Below, piece after piece: positions 35,433 to 45,027 of a stretch of 64,000 bases of DNA; position 1 is the stretch's first letter, and each line of letters starts with the position of its first letter. The stretch spans positions 4,386,001-4,450,000 of the forward strand of contig NZ_AP029019.1 of assembly GCF_037101375.1 (NCBI RefSeq). The letters run 5' to 3'. This stretch comes from Acidovorax sp. DW039 (GTDB lineage Bacteria; Pseudomonadota; Gammaproteobacteria; Burkholderiales; Burkholderiaceae_C). The notes under the pieces are model-generated. The model was not told the DNA's origin, did no database searches, and saw nothing but the letters and a program-made list of their open reading frames with translations. Made by a program: the position numbers and the translations under genes.

Positions 35433-37529
35433 GTGCATTTATCTCCTTCCTTCTACGCTGCCGCATGCGCCAGCCTCCTTCGCATCGGACTATTACTCGC
35501 GCTTTTTTCTGTCAGTCCGGCCAACGCCGTCACCACAAAAACCCTCATGGATACGCTGTATCTGGGGCATGCCGGCAACGTCTGGGTGGGCGAGAACCAC
35601 CGGCGCACGCAGAAGTTTGCGGTGGGCTCCGAAGACGTGCGCGTCACAAGCGTCACAGCGGATGTCTATGACAGCTTTGGATCGGTCACGCCATTCGTCA
35701 ATCTGTGCGACCAAAATGGAGCCAACTGCCAGACGTTCACAGCATCCGGCCCGATTACTCCAGGGCTGAACACCTTCACCGGCAACTACACCGCGCTAGC
35801 GGGAACGACCGTGTCTGTAGTGTTCAGTTGCACGTGCTCTGGCATGGATGGGTATGGTCTCTATTTCAACAGCGGCGTGAGCGCGCCTGGCGTCACAGGC
35901 CCCGTGCCGAACGGTCTGTTTCATGCCAAGGCAGAAGGCGAGTTGCTGCCCGCCATCAGCACCTTGTCGGTCGTCGAAGGCCCCGTGGCGGGCGGCACTT
36001 CCCTCACGCTCACGGGGGCCTATCTCTCCGATGTGACCAATGTCAAATTTGGAGCCATCAGCGCAACCTCTTTCACGGTCGTGGATGCCAACACCATTAC
36101 GGCGATTGCGCCTGCGCAGGCTGCGGGCACTGTAGACGTCACGGCCACGACCCCTAGCGGGACCAGCGTTGCCAGGACTGCGTCGCGCTATACGTACGTA
36201 GCACCGCCGGTTAGCGCCGACGCCTCTTCTTCCGTACCCTACGGCGCGAACAACGCCCCCATTTCCTTGAACCTCTCGGGCGGCGCCGCAACCTCGCTCG
36301 CGGTGCATGCGTCACCCACACATGGGACTTTGGCGGTGTTTGGCGCCAGCGTGAGCTACACACCCACGACCGGCTATGCAGGCGCTGACTCTTTCACCTA
36401 CTCGGTCTCCAACATCGCGGGCAGCTCAATGGCCGCGACGCAATCGATCATGGTGGCGTCGCCTACCATCAGTTTCTCGCCAACGGCGCCAGCCAATGCG
36501 TCTTTTGGCGCAACCTACAGCCATAGCCTGAATTCCGCCAGCGGAGGCAGGGCGCCCTACACCTATTTATTGGCCTCCGGCGCACTGCCCGGGGGGCTCA
36601 GCCTATCGTCTTCCGGCACGATCAGCGGCACGCCCACAGCAGTAGGCACCTTCCAATTCATGGTCAGCGCCACCGACAGCAGCACGGGTCAAGGGCCCTT
36701 CATCGTCCAAAGCGGCCATCTGTCGCTGACCGTGAGCGCACCCACTATCGGTATGTCCCCAGCCAGCTTGCCAAATGGCATCCGCGGGGTGGCGTACAGT
36801 CAGGCCGTCGCAGCTACCGGAGGCAATGCACCCTACCGGTTTACCATTGCCTCTGGAAGTCTGCCGCCAGGGATGGCATTGTCGGCAAACACCGGCATCA
36901 TCAGCGGCACGCCAACGGCAGGCGGTAGCTACACCTTTACGGTTTCTGCAACGGACAGCTCCACCGGCACGGGTGCCCCTTTCTCTGCCTCACGCACATT
37001 CACCGTGGTCATCCCAGACAACCGCTACACCGCGCCCACTAGCACCGGCACCGGCATGGCAACGGCGTCATTCACTGGCGGCGGCACACAGTGCACGTTT
37101 ACCCAGCGGCGGTTCACCGATGTCAAAGCGGTGGCCACGGCGCCACCAACAGGCTATACCTTCCCGCAGGGCATGTTCGACTTCACGGCAGACAGCTGCG
37201 ACGTCGACAGCACACTGACGGTGACGCTGGAATACCCCTCCGCCATCCCAGCCAATGCTGTGCTGATGAAGTACAGCCCCAACGCAACCCCTCGGTGGTT
37301 CCCTGTGAACGCCAGCGTCCATGGAAATACCATCACCTACTCCGTCAGGGACGGCGAGTCGGGCGACGACGACGGGATGAAAAACGGACGCATCGTTGAC
37401 CCGGTCGCCCTGGCCCTACCACTGGCCACTGCATCCATTCCAACACTCTCCGAATGGGCCTTGGTGGGGCTTGCACTCGTGCTTGCAGGCTTGGGCGCCC
37501 ATACGTCACGACGGCGCGCAATCCAATGA
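35433..37529 (+). CDS. IPTL-CTERM surface protein with TIG and putative-Ig repeats
   Basis: 698 residues from a GTG with a weak ribosome site. A signal peptide covers 1-32. A TIG/IPT-like module follows (LSVVEGPVAGGTSLTLTG core), then two putative-Ig repeats (PYTYLLASGALPGGLSL, APYRFTIASGSLPPGMAL), each ending in a SGTPTA motif. A segment with SFTGGGTQCTFTQ and GYTFPQGMFDFTADSC resembles the choice-of-anchor U module that usually precedes this tail. The C-terminus is the sorting signal IPTLSEW, a hydrophobic helix and Arg-Arg-Arg, matching IPTL-CTERM. Such tails are thought to be processed by a dedicated exosortase-like transpeptidase, which I do not see here. The gene is richer in A+T than its neighbours. 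Confidence 0.8.
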   Translation: MHLSPSFYAAACASLLRIGLLLALFSVSPANAVTTKTLMDTLYLGHAGNVWVGENHRRTQKFAVGSEDVRVTSVTADVYDSFGSVTPFVNLCDQNGANCQTFTASGPITPGLNTFTGNYTALAGTTVSVVFSCTCSGMDGYGLYFNSGVSAPGVTGPVPNGLFHAKAEGELLPAISTLSVVEGPVAGGTSLTLTGAYLSDVTNVKFGAISATSFTVVDANTITAIAPAQAAGTVDVTATTPSGTSVARTASRYTYVAPPVSADASSSVPYGANNAPISLNLSGGAATSLAVHASPTHGTLAVFGASVSYTPTTGYAGADSFTYSVSNIAGSSMAATQSIMVASPTISFSPTAPANASFGATYSHSLNSASGGRAPYTYLLASGALPGGLSLSSSGTISGTPTAVGTFQFMVSATDSSTGQGPFIVQSGHLSLTVSAPTIGMSPASLPNGIRGVAYSQAVAATGGNAPYRFTIASGSLPPGMALSANTGIISGTPTAGGSYTFTVSATDSSTGTGAPFSASRTFTVVIPDNRYTAPTSTGTGMATASFTGGGTQCTFTQRRFTDVKAVATAPPTGYTFPQGMFDFTADSCDVDSTLTVTLEYPSAIPANAVLMKYSPNATPRWFPVNASVHGNTITYSVRDGESGDDDGMKNGRIVDPVALALPLATASIPTLSEWALVGLALVLAGLGAHTSRRRAIQ

Positions 37530-37872
37530 AGTGAAGCCGCACCGCAAAAGCATGCGGCGCATATGATGACCAGCGCCTCTGTCAGTCGATAGACGGCCTG
37601 CGCACAAAAAATGCCGTTGCCACGAAGCAATAACTGCGTATGACATCGCGTCTCAAGCCTGAAAACAATGGGATACGTTACGTGTTCTCGTGACAACATG
37701 TGGTGTCCGGGGCGGACTTGAGCCTTTCCCAAGGCGCGAGTCCATCGACACGACATTGTGCGCAGCTATCTACAGGACAGCACGCTAGTCACCACGGCAG
37801 GCCATCCATTCATGCAAGTTCCGCGCGCAAGGAATGCGCATACGCTGTAGCCGTGACTCAGTGCCCGGCAAC
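37530..37872. other. Intergenic region between convergent genes, no gene found
   Basis: 343 bases. A short stem GCCGCA / TGCGGC around 37543-37566 lies near the end of the IPTL gene and may end its transcript, though it lacks a T run. I see no credible coding frame, tRNA or repeat. Confidence 0.4.
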
Positions 37873-38331
37873 CTACAAAACCAGTTCGGTGGCAACATCA
37901 GCGCTCAACCCCAACAACCGCTTGCGCATGCAGATCACCGCCTTGTCCTTGCTCAGCAAGATCGCCCGGTGCGCCGCTGCGAGGTCGATGAACTTCTGGT
38001 CGTCTGCGTCCTTGCACACATAGGCCACCTTGGGGGCAATGTCCACCAGCCGCACCTGCGCATCAAACGCGGCCAGCACCTGCGCGGCATCCACACGGTA
38101 GTAGTCCATGCGCTCGGCGATGTGGGGATAGGCCAGCACGCGCTCCAGCTCGTCGCGCATGACCTGCGTGGCGATCCAGGCCAGGCGCCCTTGGGCCAGC
38201 AGCGTGCGCAGCGGCACAGTGCGCGGGTCGCTGAAGATCAGCAGATCAAGCGCCACATTGGTGTCCACCACCACCTGGCGCGCGGGCTCGCCCGCCGGGG
38301 CCTCGGCGGGCAGGTGCAGTTCAACCTTCAT
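37873..38331 (-). CDS. PIN-domain putative endoribonuclease
   Basis: 152 residues. The PIN fold is given by VVVDTNVALDLL (first catalytic Asp), an Arg-rich middle with MRDELERVL (second acid), and KDADDQKFIDLA (third and fourth acids), ending in LLSKDKAV. This is the family called PIN-type toxin of toxin-antitoxin systems, but no antitoxin gene is next to it. It overlaps the end of the methyltransferase gene by 11 bases and is cotranscribed behind it, so a role in RNA processing is at least as likely as toxicity. Confidence 0.8.
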   Translation of the reverse strand: MKVELHLPAEAPAGEPARQVVVDTNVALDLLIFSDPRTVPLRTLLAQGRLAWIATQVMRDELERVLAYPHIAERMDYYRVDAAQVLAAFDAQVRLVDIAPKVAYVCKDADDQKFIDLAAAHRAILLSKDKAVICMRKRLLGLSADVATELVL

Positions 38332-39613
38332 TTCGCAGGCTGTTATCGGGGTTTGCCTTGGCCGCCCGCTCGCGCACGGCGCCCTTGATCATGTCGAAGC
38401 GGAACATGCGGCATTCGATCGGGCCGTTCCACATGGGCACGCGGCGCGATTCCTTCAGGCGCATCTTGCCGGGCAGTTTCAGGTCGGGCGTGAGCATCCA
38501 GGCCGTCCAGCCGCTGTAGTTCTTCTTCCAGTGCGTGGCCAACTGGCTGAAAAACTCGCCGCCATCTTCGGTCTGCGCTTCTTCGCGGCCCACGGCCATG
38601 CCCTGGGCGCGGTCGGCGGCGCGCTCGCTGGCGTTGCGGCCTGCGCTGCCTGCAGCGGCAATGCGCTCGCCGTAGGGCGGGTTCAGGAGCATCACGCCGG
38701 GCTGGTCACACGGCGGCATGCGCTGCAGGGCGTCGCCGCCGCGCAGCTGCACGGCCTGGGCCACGCCTGCGCGCTCGGCGTTGCGCTGCGCAAAATCGAC
38801 CATGCGGAAGGCCACATCACTGCCAAAAATGGGCACTGCGCTGGTCTGTATTGCGCTTTCAGCTTCGTTTTTGATAGCAGTCCAGACATGGGCCTGGAAC
38901 GGCAGCAGCTTCTCGAATGCAAAGCGCCGCAGCATGCCCGCCGGGATGCGGCAGGCGATCTGCGCGGCCTCGACCGCAATGGTGCCGCTGCCGCAGCAGG
39001 GGTCGTACAGGGGCTGGGGGTTGTCGCCGTGCGGGTCCCAGCCGCTGGCGGCGATCATGGCGGCGGCCAGGGTTTCTTTGAGCGGTGCGTCGCCCTTGTC
39101 CTCGCGCCAGCCGCGCTTGAACAGCGGCTCGCCCGAGGTGTCGATGTACAGCGTGGCTTCATCGGTGGTCAGGTGCATGTGGATGCGCACATCGGGCCAC
39201 TGAGTGTTCACATCGGGGCGCACGCCGGTCTTGGCGCGGAAGCGATCAGCCACCGCGTCCTTGACCTTGAGGGCGGCGAAGTTCAGGCTCTTGAGCGGGC
39301 TGTGCTGCGCCGTCACTTCGATCTTGAAGCTTTGGCGCGTGGTGAACCAGATCTCCCACGCCACATCGCTGGCCAAGGCGTACAGGTCGTTTTCAGAGCG
39401 GTACATGCGGTGCGCCAGCTGCACCAGCACGCGCTGCGCTAGGCGGCTGTGCAAGTTCAATAGCAGCGCATGCCGCCAGGAAGCGCGCAGCAGCACGCCG
39501 CCCCGCCCGACCAGCAGGTCATGCCCGGTCAGGCCCGTGATGTGATGGACCTCATCGGCCAGAAATCCCTCGACGCCAGCGGCGCAGGGCAGAAATATTT
39601 GCAGTGAATTCAT
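38321..39613 (-). CDS. THUMP-domain RNA methyltransferase, RlmL-like
   Basis: 430 residues from MNSLQIFLPCAAGVE. Residues about 60-160 form the THUMP domain that binds RNA; the rest is a class I SAM methyltransferase with YDPCCGSGTIAVEAA (SAM) and LLNPPYGERI (catalytic NPPY). In E. coli RlmL is fused to RlmK; here only the RlmL half is present. It methylates N2 of a guanine in 23S rRNA in the family prototype. Residues 245-262 are encoded by a short low-GC piece that resembles the dispersed palindromic repeat, but this stretch aligns with normal RlmL sequence. Confidence 0.88.
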   Translation of the reverse strand: MNSLQIFLPCAAGVEGFLADEVHHITGLTGHDLLVGRGGVLLRASWRHALLLNLHSRLAQRVLVQLAHRMYRSENDLYALASDVAWEIWFTTRQSFKIEVTAQHSPLKSLNFAALKVKDAVADRFRAKTGVRPDVNTQWPDVRIHMHLTTDEATLYIDTSGEPLFKRGWREDKGDAPLKETLAAAMIAASGWDPHGDNPQPLYDPCCGSGTIAVEAAQIACRIPAGMLRRFAFEKLLPFQAHVWTAIKNEAESAIQTSAVPIFGSDVAFRMVDFAQRNAERAGVAQAVQLRGGDALQRMPPCDQPGVMLLNPPYGERIAAAGSAGRNASERAADRAQGMAVGREEAQTEDGGEFFSQLATHWKKNYSGWTAWMLTPDLKLPGKMRLKESRRVPMWNGPIECRMFRFDMIKGAVRERAAKANPDNSLRNEG

Positions 39614-39719
39614 AGGAAGGCCCCGAGGATAAGCCCACCGGCCCCCAGGCGGACAAAACGCTAGGGACGAACGGTGTGAGAGGCTGTGGAAAGCCGCCCA
39701 CACTCTACAAAGAACCGCT

Positions 39720-39746
39720 TGATTTGCCCTGCCGGATTACCGATAA
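39720..39746 (+). promoter_or_regulatory. Sigma-28-like promoter of the chemoreceptor gene
   Basis: ACCGATAA at 39739-39746 matches seven of eight bases of the sigma-28 -10 element, 58 bases ahead of the chemoreceptor start. The -35 region (TGATTTGC at 39720) is only a partial match. Chemoreceptor genes are usual members of the sigma-28 regulon, so the site is plausible. Confidence 0.45.
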
Positions 39747-39803
39747 AGAGAGCGTCAGCATTCACTCTCTCTATCCACCGCTCCAGTTCACAAGGGGATA
39801 ACA

Positions 39804-41651
39804 ATGTTCCAAAGCCTGCGCGCCCGATTGATCGGGATTTGCGTTGCCATCACCGTCGCCGCCCTGTTCGCCCTGGCTCTGGCGACGTTTGTGGTGGTGC
39901 GCAACAACACACTGAGCAGCATTGATGAACGCATGGGTCAGCTCACGCGCAACCACGCCAACGAACTGACCACCTGGATCAAGGAAAAGCAGCGCATCAC
40001 GAGCTCGCTGAAGCTGGCCGTGGGGCAGGCTGAGCCCGTGCCCTTCCTTCTGGCAGCCAAGCAGGCCGGGGCGTTTGACGACACCTATTTTGTCTACGCG
40101 GACAAGCGCAACATCTTTGCCCACCCCATGCCTGAGGGCTACGACGGCACATCGCGCCCCTGGTACAAGCAGGCCGTGCAAACAGGTGGCCCGGCACTGA
40201 CACCCGCTTATGTGGACGCAAGCACCGGCAAGCTGACCATCAGCTTTGTCGAGCCCGTAGGGCCGCAGGGGCAGCCCACGGCGGTGATCGGCAGCGACAT
40301 GCACCTGGACACGGTGACCCGCATGGTCAACGGCATTCGCCCCATTGCGCAGAGCTTTGCGTTTTTGCTGGACGGCGAAGGAAACATCCTGGCCCATCCC
40401 AAGGCCGATCTGGCCCTCAAGCCTGCCAATTCGATTACCCCGCAGCTGGACATGGCATTGCTGCGCAAACTGGCCGAGGATGGCCAGCGCAGCGAATTGG
40501 CCATCGACGGCACCCAGCAACTGGTGTATGCCGCCAAAGTAGAGGGTTCGCCCTGGATTCTGGCCATTGCCATTGACCGCGCCCAGGCCACTGCCGCCGT
40601 GCGCGACCTGCTGCAGGTGGCCACCATCATTACGGTGCTGTGTATTGCTCTGGCTGTGGCGCTGCTGTCCGTGGCGGTGAGCCGCCAGTTGCGCCGCCTG
40701 GCAGAGGTGCGCGACGCTTTGACCGACATTGCCTCGGGTGAAGGCGATCTGACCCGGCGACTGGACACCCAGGGCAGCGATGAGCTGGCGCAAATCGCGC
40801 AGGCCTTCAACGACTTCGTCAACAAGATTGCCGTGGTGCTGGTGCGTATCCGCGAAGCTTCTGAGTCGGTCAAACTGGCCACCAGCGAAATCGCCAGCGG
40901 CAATCAGGATCTGTCCTCACGCACCGAGCAGCAGGCCTCATCCCTGGAGGAAACCGCCGCCGCCATGGAGGAGCTGACGGCCACGGTGCAGCAGAACGCC
41001 GAGAACGCCCGGCAGGCCAATCAACTGGCGTCTGAAGCATCGCAGGTGGCCAGCCACGGTGGCACGGTGGTGGGCCAGGTGGTGCAGACCATGGGCGGCA
41101 TCGAAAGCTCGGCACGCAAGATTGTGGACATCATCGGCGTCATCGATTCCATCGCCTTCCAGACCAACATCCTGGCGCTGAACGCCGCCGTGGAGGCCGC
41201 CCGCGCTGGCGAGCAAGGCCGGGGCTTTGCGGTGGTGGCGGCAGAAGTGCGCACCCTGGCACAACGCAGTGCAACAGCGGCCAAGGAAATCAAGGCGCTG
41301 ATTGATGACTCGGTCAGCCAAGTAAACGCTGGCAGCCAGCTGGTGCAGAACGCGGGGGCCACCATGGAGAAGGTGGTGGAGAGCGTGCGCAGAGTGACCT
41401 CCATCGTGAGCGAGATCAGCAATGCCAGCCAGGAGCAAAGCACCGGCATTGCTGAGATTGGCACCGCGGTGAGCCACATGGACCAGGGCACACAACAGAA
41501 TGCCGCACTGGTGGAGGAGGCCACGGCCGCCGCCCAAGCACTGCAGCAGCAAGCGGCACAGTTGGCGGAAATTGTGGCGGGGTTCAAGCTAGACCACGGG
41601 GGCCATGCATCCCTGCCCCCGGCATCCAAGCCGATGGCGCGCCTGCGCTAA
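39804..41651 (+). CDS. Methyl-accepting chemotaxis protein with dCache sensor
   Basis: 615 residues. Membrane helices at about 8-30 and 275-298 flank a periplasmic double-Cache domain (residues 35-270, with [14 protein letters not shown] and the sensor Asp in VIGSDMHLD). A HAMP domain follows (to about 360), then the signalling bundle with the conserved tip [20 protein letters not shown]. The ligand is probably an amino acid or carboxylate, as for most dCache receptors. There is no C-terminal NWETF-type pentapeptide. The promoter looks sigma-28-like. Confidence 0.93.
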   Translation: MFQSLRARLIGICVAITVAALFALALATFVVVRNNTLSSIDERMGQLTRNHANELTTWIKEKQRITSSLKLAVGQAEPVPFLLAAKQAGAFDDTYFVYADKRNIFAHPMPEGYDGTSRPWYKQAVQTGGPALTPAYVDASTGKLTISFVEPVGPQGQPTAVIGSDMHLDTVTRMVNGIRPIAQSFAFLLDGEGNILAHPKADLALKPANSITPQLDMALLRKLAEDGQRSELAIDGTQQLVYAAKVEGSPWILAIAIDRAQATAAVRDLLQVATIITVLCIALAVALLSVAVSRQLRRLAEVRDALTDIASGEGDLTRRLDTQGSDELAQIAQAFNDFVNKIAVVLVRIREASESVKLATSEIASGNQDLSSRTEQQASSLEETAAAMEELTATVQQNAENARQANQLASEASQVASHGGTVVGQVVQTMGGIESSARKIVDIIGVIDSIAFQTNILALNAAVEAARAGEQGRGFAVVAAEVRTLAQRSATAAKEIKALIDDSVSQVNAGSQLVQNAGATMEKVVESVRRVTSIVSEISNASQEQSTGIAEIGTAVSHMDQGTQQNAALVEEATAAAQALQQQAAQLAEIVAGFKLDHGGHASLPPASKPMARLR

Positions 41652-41673
41652 AGGGCATTTCGGCATTTCTGGC

Positions 41674-41694
41674 CCCACACAACGAGTGGGGCTG
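41674..41694. terminator. Hairpin between convergent chemoreceptor and rpoN genes
   Basis: GCCCCAC pairs with GTGGGGC around a seven-base loop. It has no T tract in either direction, so it is at best a weak terminator for the two convergent genes. Confidence 0.35.
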
Positions 41695-41752
41695 GGTGCG
41701 CCATCTGATGGACGGGACGTGGGGCAGGCTGCGCCCCATCTCCCCGCCTGCG

Positions 41753-43378
41753 CTACAGCGCCTTGCGCAAATTGGCAGGCGCGATCTTGAGCGCCTCGCG
41801 GTACTTGGCCACCGTGCGGCGTGCGCACTCGATGCCCTGCTCCTTGAGCATCTCGGCCAGTTGGCTGTCTGACAGCGGTTTGGCGGGATTCTCTGCCGAG
41901 ACAAACTGCTTGATGAGCGCGCGCACCGCCGTGCTGGATGCGTTGCCTCCGGTCTCGGTGCCCAGGCCTGAACCAAAGAAGTACTTCAGCTCGTAGGTGC
42001 CAATCGGGGTCGCCATGTATTTGGCCGTGGTCACGCGGCTGATGGTGGATTCGTGCAGCCCCAGTTCGTCCGCAATGTCACGCAGCACCAGCGGGCGCAT
42101 GGCCAGCTCACCGTGGGTGAAGAAGTTCTTCTGCCGCTCGACGATGGCACGCGAGACGCGCAAGATGGTGTCAAAGCGCTGCTGGATGTTCTTGATGAAC
42201 CAGCGCGCCTCTTGCAGGCGCTGCTGCAGCCCCTGGTGACCCTCGCCCCCCTTGTGGCCCCGCAGAGCCCCCGCATACACATCGTGCACGCGCAGGCGCG
42301 GCATGACGTCGGGGTTGAGGCTGACGATGAAGTTGTGCTGGCCACTGTTGCCGTTGGCACGCCCCGCCTTGCGCACGATGACATCGGGAATGATGATGTT
42401 GCGCTCCACGTCCGTGAAGCGGCGGCCCGGGCGCGGCTCCAGGCGGGCGATGAGCGCCATGGCGGCACGGGTCCGCTCCTCGCCAGCGCTTCCGCCCTCG
42501 CTGCAGGCCTGGGTGAGGCGCTTGATGTCGCGGCGGGCCAGCATCTCCAGAGGCTGCTGGCAAATGCGCAGCGCCGTCTGGATGACAGGCTCGGGCACAT
42601 CGCTGACACCATTTGCTGCCAGCGCGCTCAGCTGCAAGGTCAGGCATTCCGCCAGATTGCGCGCCCCGACGCCCACCGGCTCCAGTGTCTGCAGCAGACG
42701 CAGCCCCACGGTAAAGCGGTGCACCAGCTCTTCGATCTGCTCCAGGTCATCCGGACCAGCCAGGGTGATGGCAAGCTCTTCCAGAGACTCTTCCAGGTAG
42801 CCGTCGTCGTTCAGCGATTCGATGAGGAAGCGCAATGCAGCACTGTCCACCTCAGACAGGCGCAGCGCCAGCGCCTGGCGGTGGAGATAGGCCGTGAGGG
42901 ATTCCTGAGAGCGCGCCAGCTCGGTCGCGTCGGCCTCATCCCCTTCGGTGTCGTTGCGGGTGCGCGCGGGGGCGTCTCCACCCCACTCGCTGTCGTTGGG
43001 GGCCATGTCCACCGAGCCGTCTCCGCCCCAGTCGGGCTCTTCGGCACCGCTGCTGGCGTAGTCGGCGTCTGGCGCGGACTCAGAACCCGTATCCAAAGTG
43101 GCTTCGGCGCCTGTGGATGAAGCGCTGGCAGCTCCTGAATAAATAGCATCATCCGCGCTGTAGTCATCCGCCTGGGGCGGCGCATCGGCCTGCTCCAGGC
43201 CAAACTCCTCACGCGGAGCCTCGTCGGTATTGCGTTCAAGGAAGGGGTTCTCGTCGAGCATCTGCTCGACTTCCTGCCCCAGCTCCAGCGTGGACAGCTG
43301 CAGCAGGCGGATGGACTGCTGCAGTTGCGGCGTCAGCGCCAGATGCTGCGAGACACGCAGTGACAGGCCGGGCTTCAA
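41753..43378 (-). CDS. rpoN: RNA polymerase sigma-54 factor
   Basis: 541 residues with a TTG start, chosen because AGGAGGT lies at 43384-43390, five bases ahead, and because [22 protein letters not shown] gives the region I N-terminus. Region II is a long acidic linker (residues about 50-145) of variable length. Region III has core-binding and the HTH ([23 protein letters not shown] core), ending in the RpoN box [12 protein letters not shown]. It directs transcription of nitrogen, motility and dicarboxylate genes with enhancer-binding activators. Residues 76-95 may be encoded by a palindromic-repeat copy. It lies 112 bases behind lptB, as is usual. Confidence 0.97.
   Translation of the reverse strand: MKPGLSLRVSQHLALTPQLQQSIRLLQLSTLELGQEVEQMLDENPFLERNTDEAPREEFGLEQADAPPQADDYSADDAIYSGAASASSTGAEATLDTGSESAPDADYASSGAEEPDWGGDGSVDMAPNDSEWGGDAPARTRNDTEGDEADATELARSQESLTAYLHRQALALRLSEVDSAALRFLIESLNDDGYLEESLEELAITLAGPDDLEQIEELVHRFTVGLRLLQTLEPVGVGARNLAECLTLQLSALAANGVSDVPEPVIQTALRICQQPLEMLARRDIKRLTQACSEGGSAGEERTRAAMALIARLEPRPGRRFTDVERNIIIPDVIVRKAGRANGNSGQHNFIVSLNPDVMPRLRVHDVYAGALRGHKGGEGHQGLQQRLQEARWFIKNIQQRFDTILRVSRAIVERQKNFFTHGELAMRPLVLRDIADELGLHESTISRVTTAKYMATPIGTYELKYFFGSGLGTETGGNASSTAVRALIKQFVSAENPAKPLSDSQLAEMLKEQGIECARRTVAKYREALKIAPANLRKAL
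43092..43155 (-). repeat. Candidate palindromic-repeat copy within the rpoN linker
   Basis: On the minus strand: ATGCTATTTATTCAGGAGCT, then GCCAGCGCTTCATCCACAGG, then CGCCGAAGCC. TGCTATT, AGCTGCC and GCGCTT align in order and spacing with the repeat consensus; the intervening bases have diverged. The translation [18 protein letters not shown] uses the same frame as the thiL copy. It lies in the variable acidic linker, where an insertion would be tolerated. The element is degenerate, so this is less sure than the thiL and pncC copies. Confidence 0.45.
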
Positions 43379-43490
43379 GCAGCACCTCCTGCAGCGGGGC
43401 CGCGAGCCATACCGATGGCAAAACCACCACCTCGTACCCGCAGAACCGCCCTCGTCTTCAAGCCCATGTCGGCAGTCTCATGTAACGCCA

Positions 43491-44273
43491 TCACATGCGG
43501 AAGTGTTCGCCCAGGTACACCCGGCGCACTTCAGCGTTGTCCACAATCTCCGAGGGTGTGCCCTGTGCCAGCACGCGCCCATCACTGATGATGAAGGCGT
43601 GGTCGCAGATACCCAGCGTTTCGCGCACGTTGTGGTCGGTGATCAGCACACCGATTCCCCGCGCCTTGAGAAAGCCGATGATGCGCTGGATCTCGATCAC
43701 GGCAATGGGGTCGATACCCGCAAAGGGCTCGTCCAGCAGAATGAAACGCGGCTGCGTGGCCAGCGCACGGGCAATTTCCACCCGGCGGCGCTCACCACCC
43801 GACAGCGCCAATGCAGGTGAGGCGCGGAGATGGTCTACCCGCAGCTCTTGCAGCAGGGAGGTCAGCTGATCCTCAATGGCTGCCTTGGACAAGGGTGCAC
43901 CACGCTCGTCACGCTGCAGCTCCAGAACGGCGCGCACGTTTTCTTCCACCGAGAGTTTGCGGAAGATGGAGGCTTCCTGCGGCAGGTACGACAGGCCAAG
44001 ACGGGAGCGACGGTGAATCGGCATGTGGGCCACAGACTGGCCGTCAATGCGGATGTCTCCGGCATCGCTGCGCACCAGGCCTACGATCATGTAGAACGAA
44101 GTGGTCTTGCCAGCGCCGTTGGGGCCCAGCAGGCCCACCACCTCGCCTTTTTGCACGACAAGCGACACATCCTTGACCACCTTGCGGCTGCCGTAGGACT
44201 TGGCGAGATGAGAGACCTCCAGCCGACTGGAAGGCTGCCCCTGAGAGGGGGCATTCACAGAGGAATCACTCAC
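43491..44273 (-). CDS. lptB: LPS export ABC transporter ATP-binding protein
   Basis: 260 residues. It hydrolyses ATP to drive lipopolysaccharide from the inner membrane with LptFG. Motifs: Walker [15 protein letters not shown]-loop [11 protein letters not shown], signature [15 protein letters not shown], Walker [14 protein letters not shown] and the switch His in [10 protein letters not shown]. The start ATG overlaps the lptA stop (ATGA). A 25-residue polar N-terminal extension precedes the usual start. LptC, LptF and LptG are not in the window. Confidence 0.97.
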   Translation of the reverse strand: MSDSSVNAPSQGQPSSRLEVSHLAKSYGSRKVVKDVSLVVQKGEVVGLLGPNGAGKTTSFYMIVGLVRSDAGDIRIDGQSVAHMPIHRRSRLGLSYLPQEASIFRKLSVEENVRAVLELQRDERGAPLSKAAIEDQLTSLLQELRVDHLRASPALALSGGERRRVEIARALATQPRFILLDEPFAGIDPIAVIEIQRIIGFLKARGIGVLITDHNVRETLGICDHAFIISDGRVLAQGTPSEIVDNAEVRRVYLGEHFRM

Positions 44274-44926
44274 TGGCTGCCACCACCCAAAGAATTGCTG
44301 GGGCGTAGCGCAGGCCCGGATGCGGGCGCTGCTGGAGCGGGGGCAGATGCGCCCGAAGCAGGCTCCTTGGGTGCAAGCACCGCACGCACCCGGCCGCCGC
44401 TGGCAGGGGCCTCTGCGCTGCCAGAAGGCACCGCGCGCTTTTGCCCATCCACCGTGAACACGTCGGTGAGGTTGTTGTAGACGATGATCGCTCCGGAAAT
44501 TTCGTCACTGAGCGCTCCACCCCGATAGCGGCGCAACTCGGCCCGGGTGATGAAGCGCACGTTGTCGGTACGCCCGTCGTACTCGATCACTTCGCCCTCG
44601 CCTTCGATGTACTCCTCGGGCGCGCCGGGCAGGGTGTCGCGCTTTTGGCGGAAGAAGGCGCGCTTGCCCGCTTCGGCAGTGACCACGCCCGACTGGTAAC
44701 CATCGGCGTCCTGCCGCACATCCAGCCGTGCACCACGCAGCACGATGGAGCCCTTGGTCATCACCACACGGCCGGTGAACACGCTGGTCTGTTTGACTTC
44801 ATCATGCCGCAGCGCATCGGCCTCGATGTTCATGGGCTTGGCGCGGTCTGCTTTTTCAGCCTGTGCAGCGCCCATGGCGCACGTCAAGGCTGCAAGCACG
44901 AAGAGGGAGGTAATGCGATGTTTCAT
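44270..44926 (-). CDS. lptA: Periplasmic LPS-binding bridge protein
   Basis: 218 residues from [10 protein letters not shown] signal peptide covers about 1-24. The OstA/LptA beta-jellyroll follows ([28 protein letters not shown] and [18 protein letters not shown]), then an Ala/Pro-rich tail from about residue 165. It forms the filament carrying lipopolysaccharide from LptC to LptD. Only about 50 bases separate it from a strong terminator upstream, so its promoter must lie there; TACAAT at about 44948-44953 on the minus strand could be the -10. The usual upstream lptC is missing. Confidence 0.93.
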   Translation of the reverse strand: MKHRITSLFVLAALTCAMGAAQAEKADRAKPMNIEADALRHDEVKQTSVFTGRVVMTKGSIVLRGARLDVRQDADGYQSGVVTAEAGKRAFFRQKRDTLPGAPEEYIEGEGEVIEYDGRTDNVRFITRAELRRYRGGALSDEISGAIIVYNNLTDVFTVDGQKRAVPSGSAEAPASGGRVRAVLAPKEPASGASAPAPAAPASGPALRPSNSLGGGSQ

Positions 44927-44975
44927 GAGGGCACGAATCTTGCAATCATTGTAGCCATGCATTGGCCCAGAAACG

Positions 44976-44998
44976 AAAAAGCCCGCTTGCGCGGGCTT
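44976..44998 (-). terminator. Intrinsic terminator of dsbA
   Basis: The stem AAGCCCGC-TTGC-GCGGGCTT is perfect and on the minus strand is followed by a run of T (the AAAAA at 44976-44980 read in reverse). It sits 29 bases behind the dsbA stop and separates dsbA from lptA. Confidence 0.85.
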
Positions 44999-45027
44999 GG
45001 CTGTGTCTGAGTTATGTCAGAAGGGGC

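Noticed and set aside
38826..38880. Repeat-like low-GC piece in the rlmL-like gene (AIKNEAESAIQTSAVPIF)
   Set aside because: It shares GCTATCAAA and a similar frame with the thiL copy, but the translated segment aligns well with ordinary RlmL sequence from other bacteria, so it may be a chance likeness. Not counted as a member.
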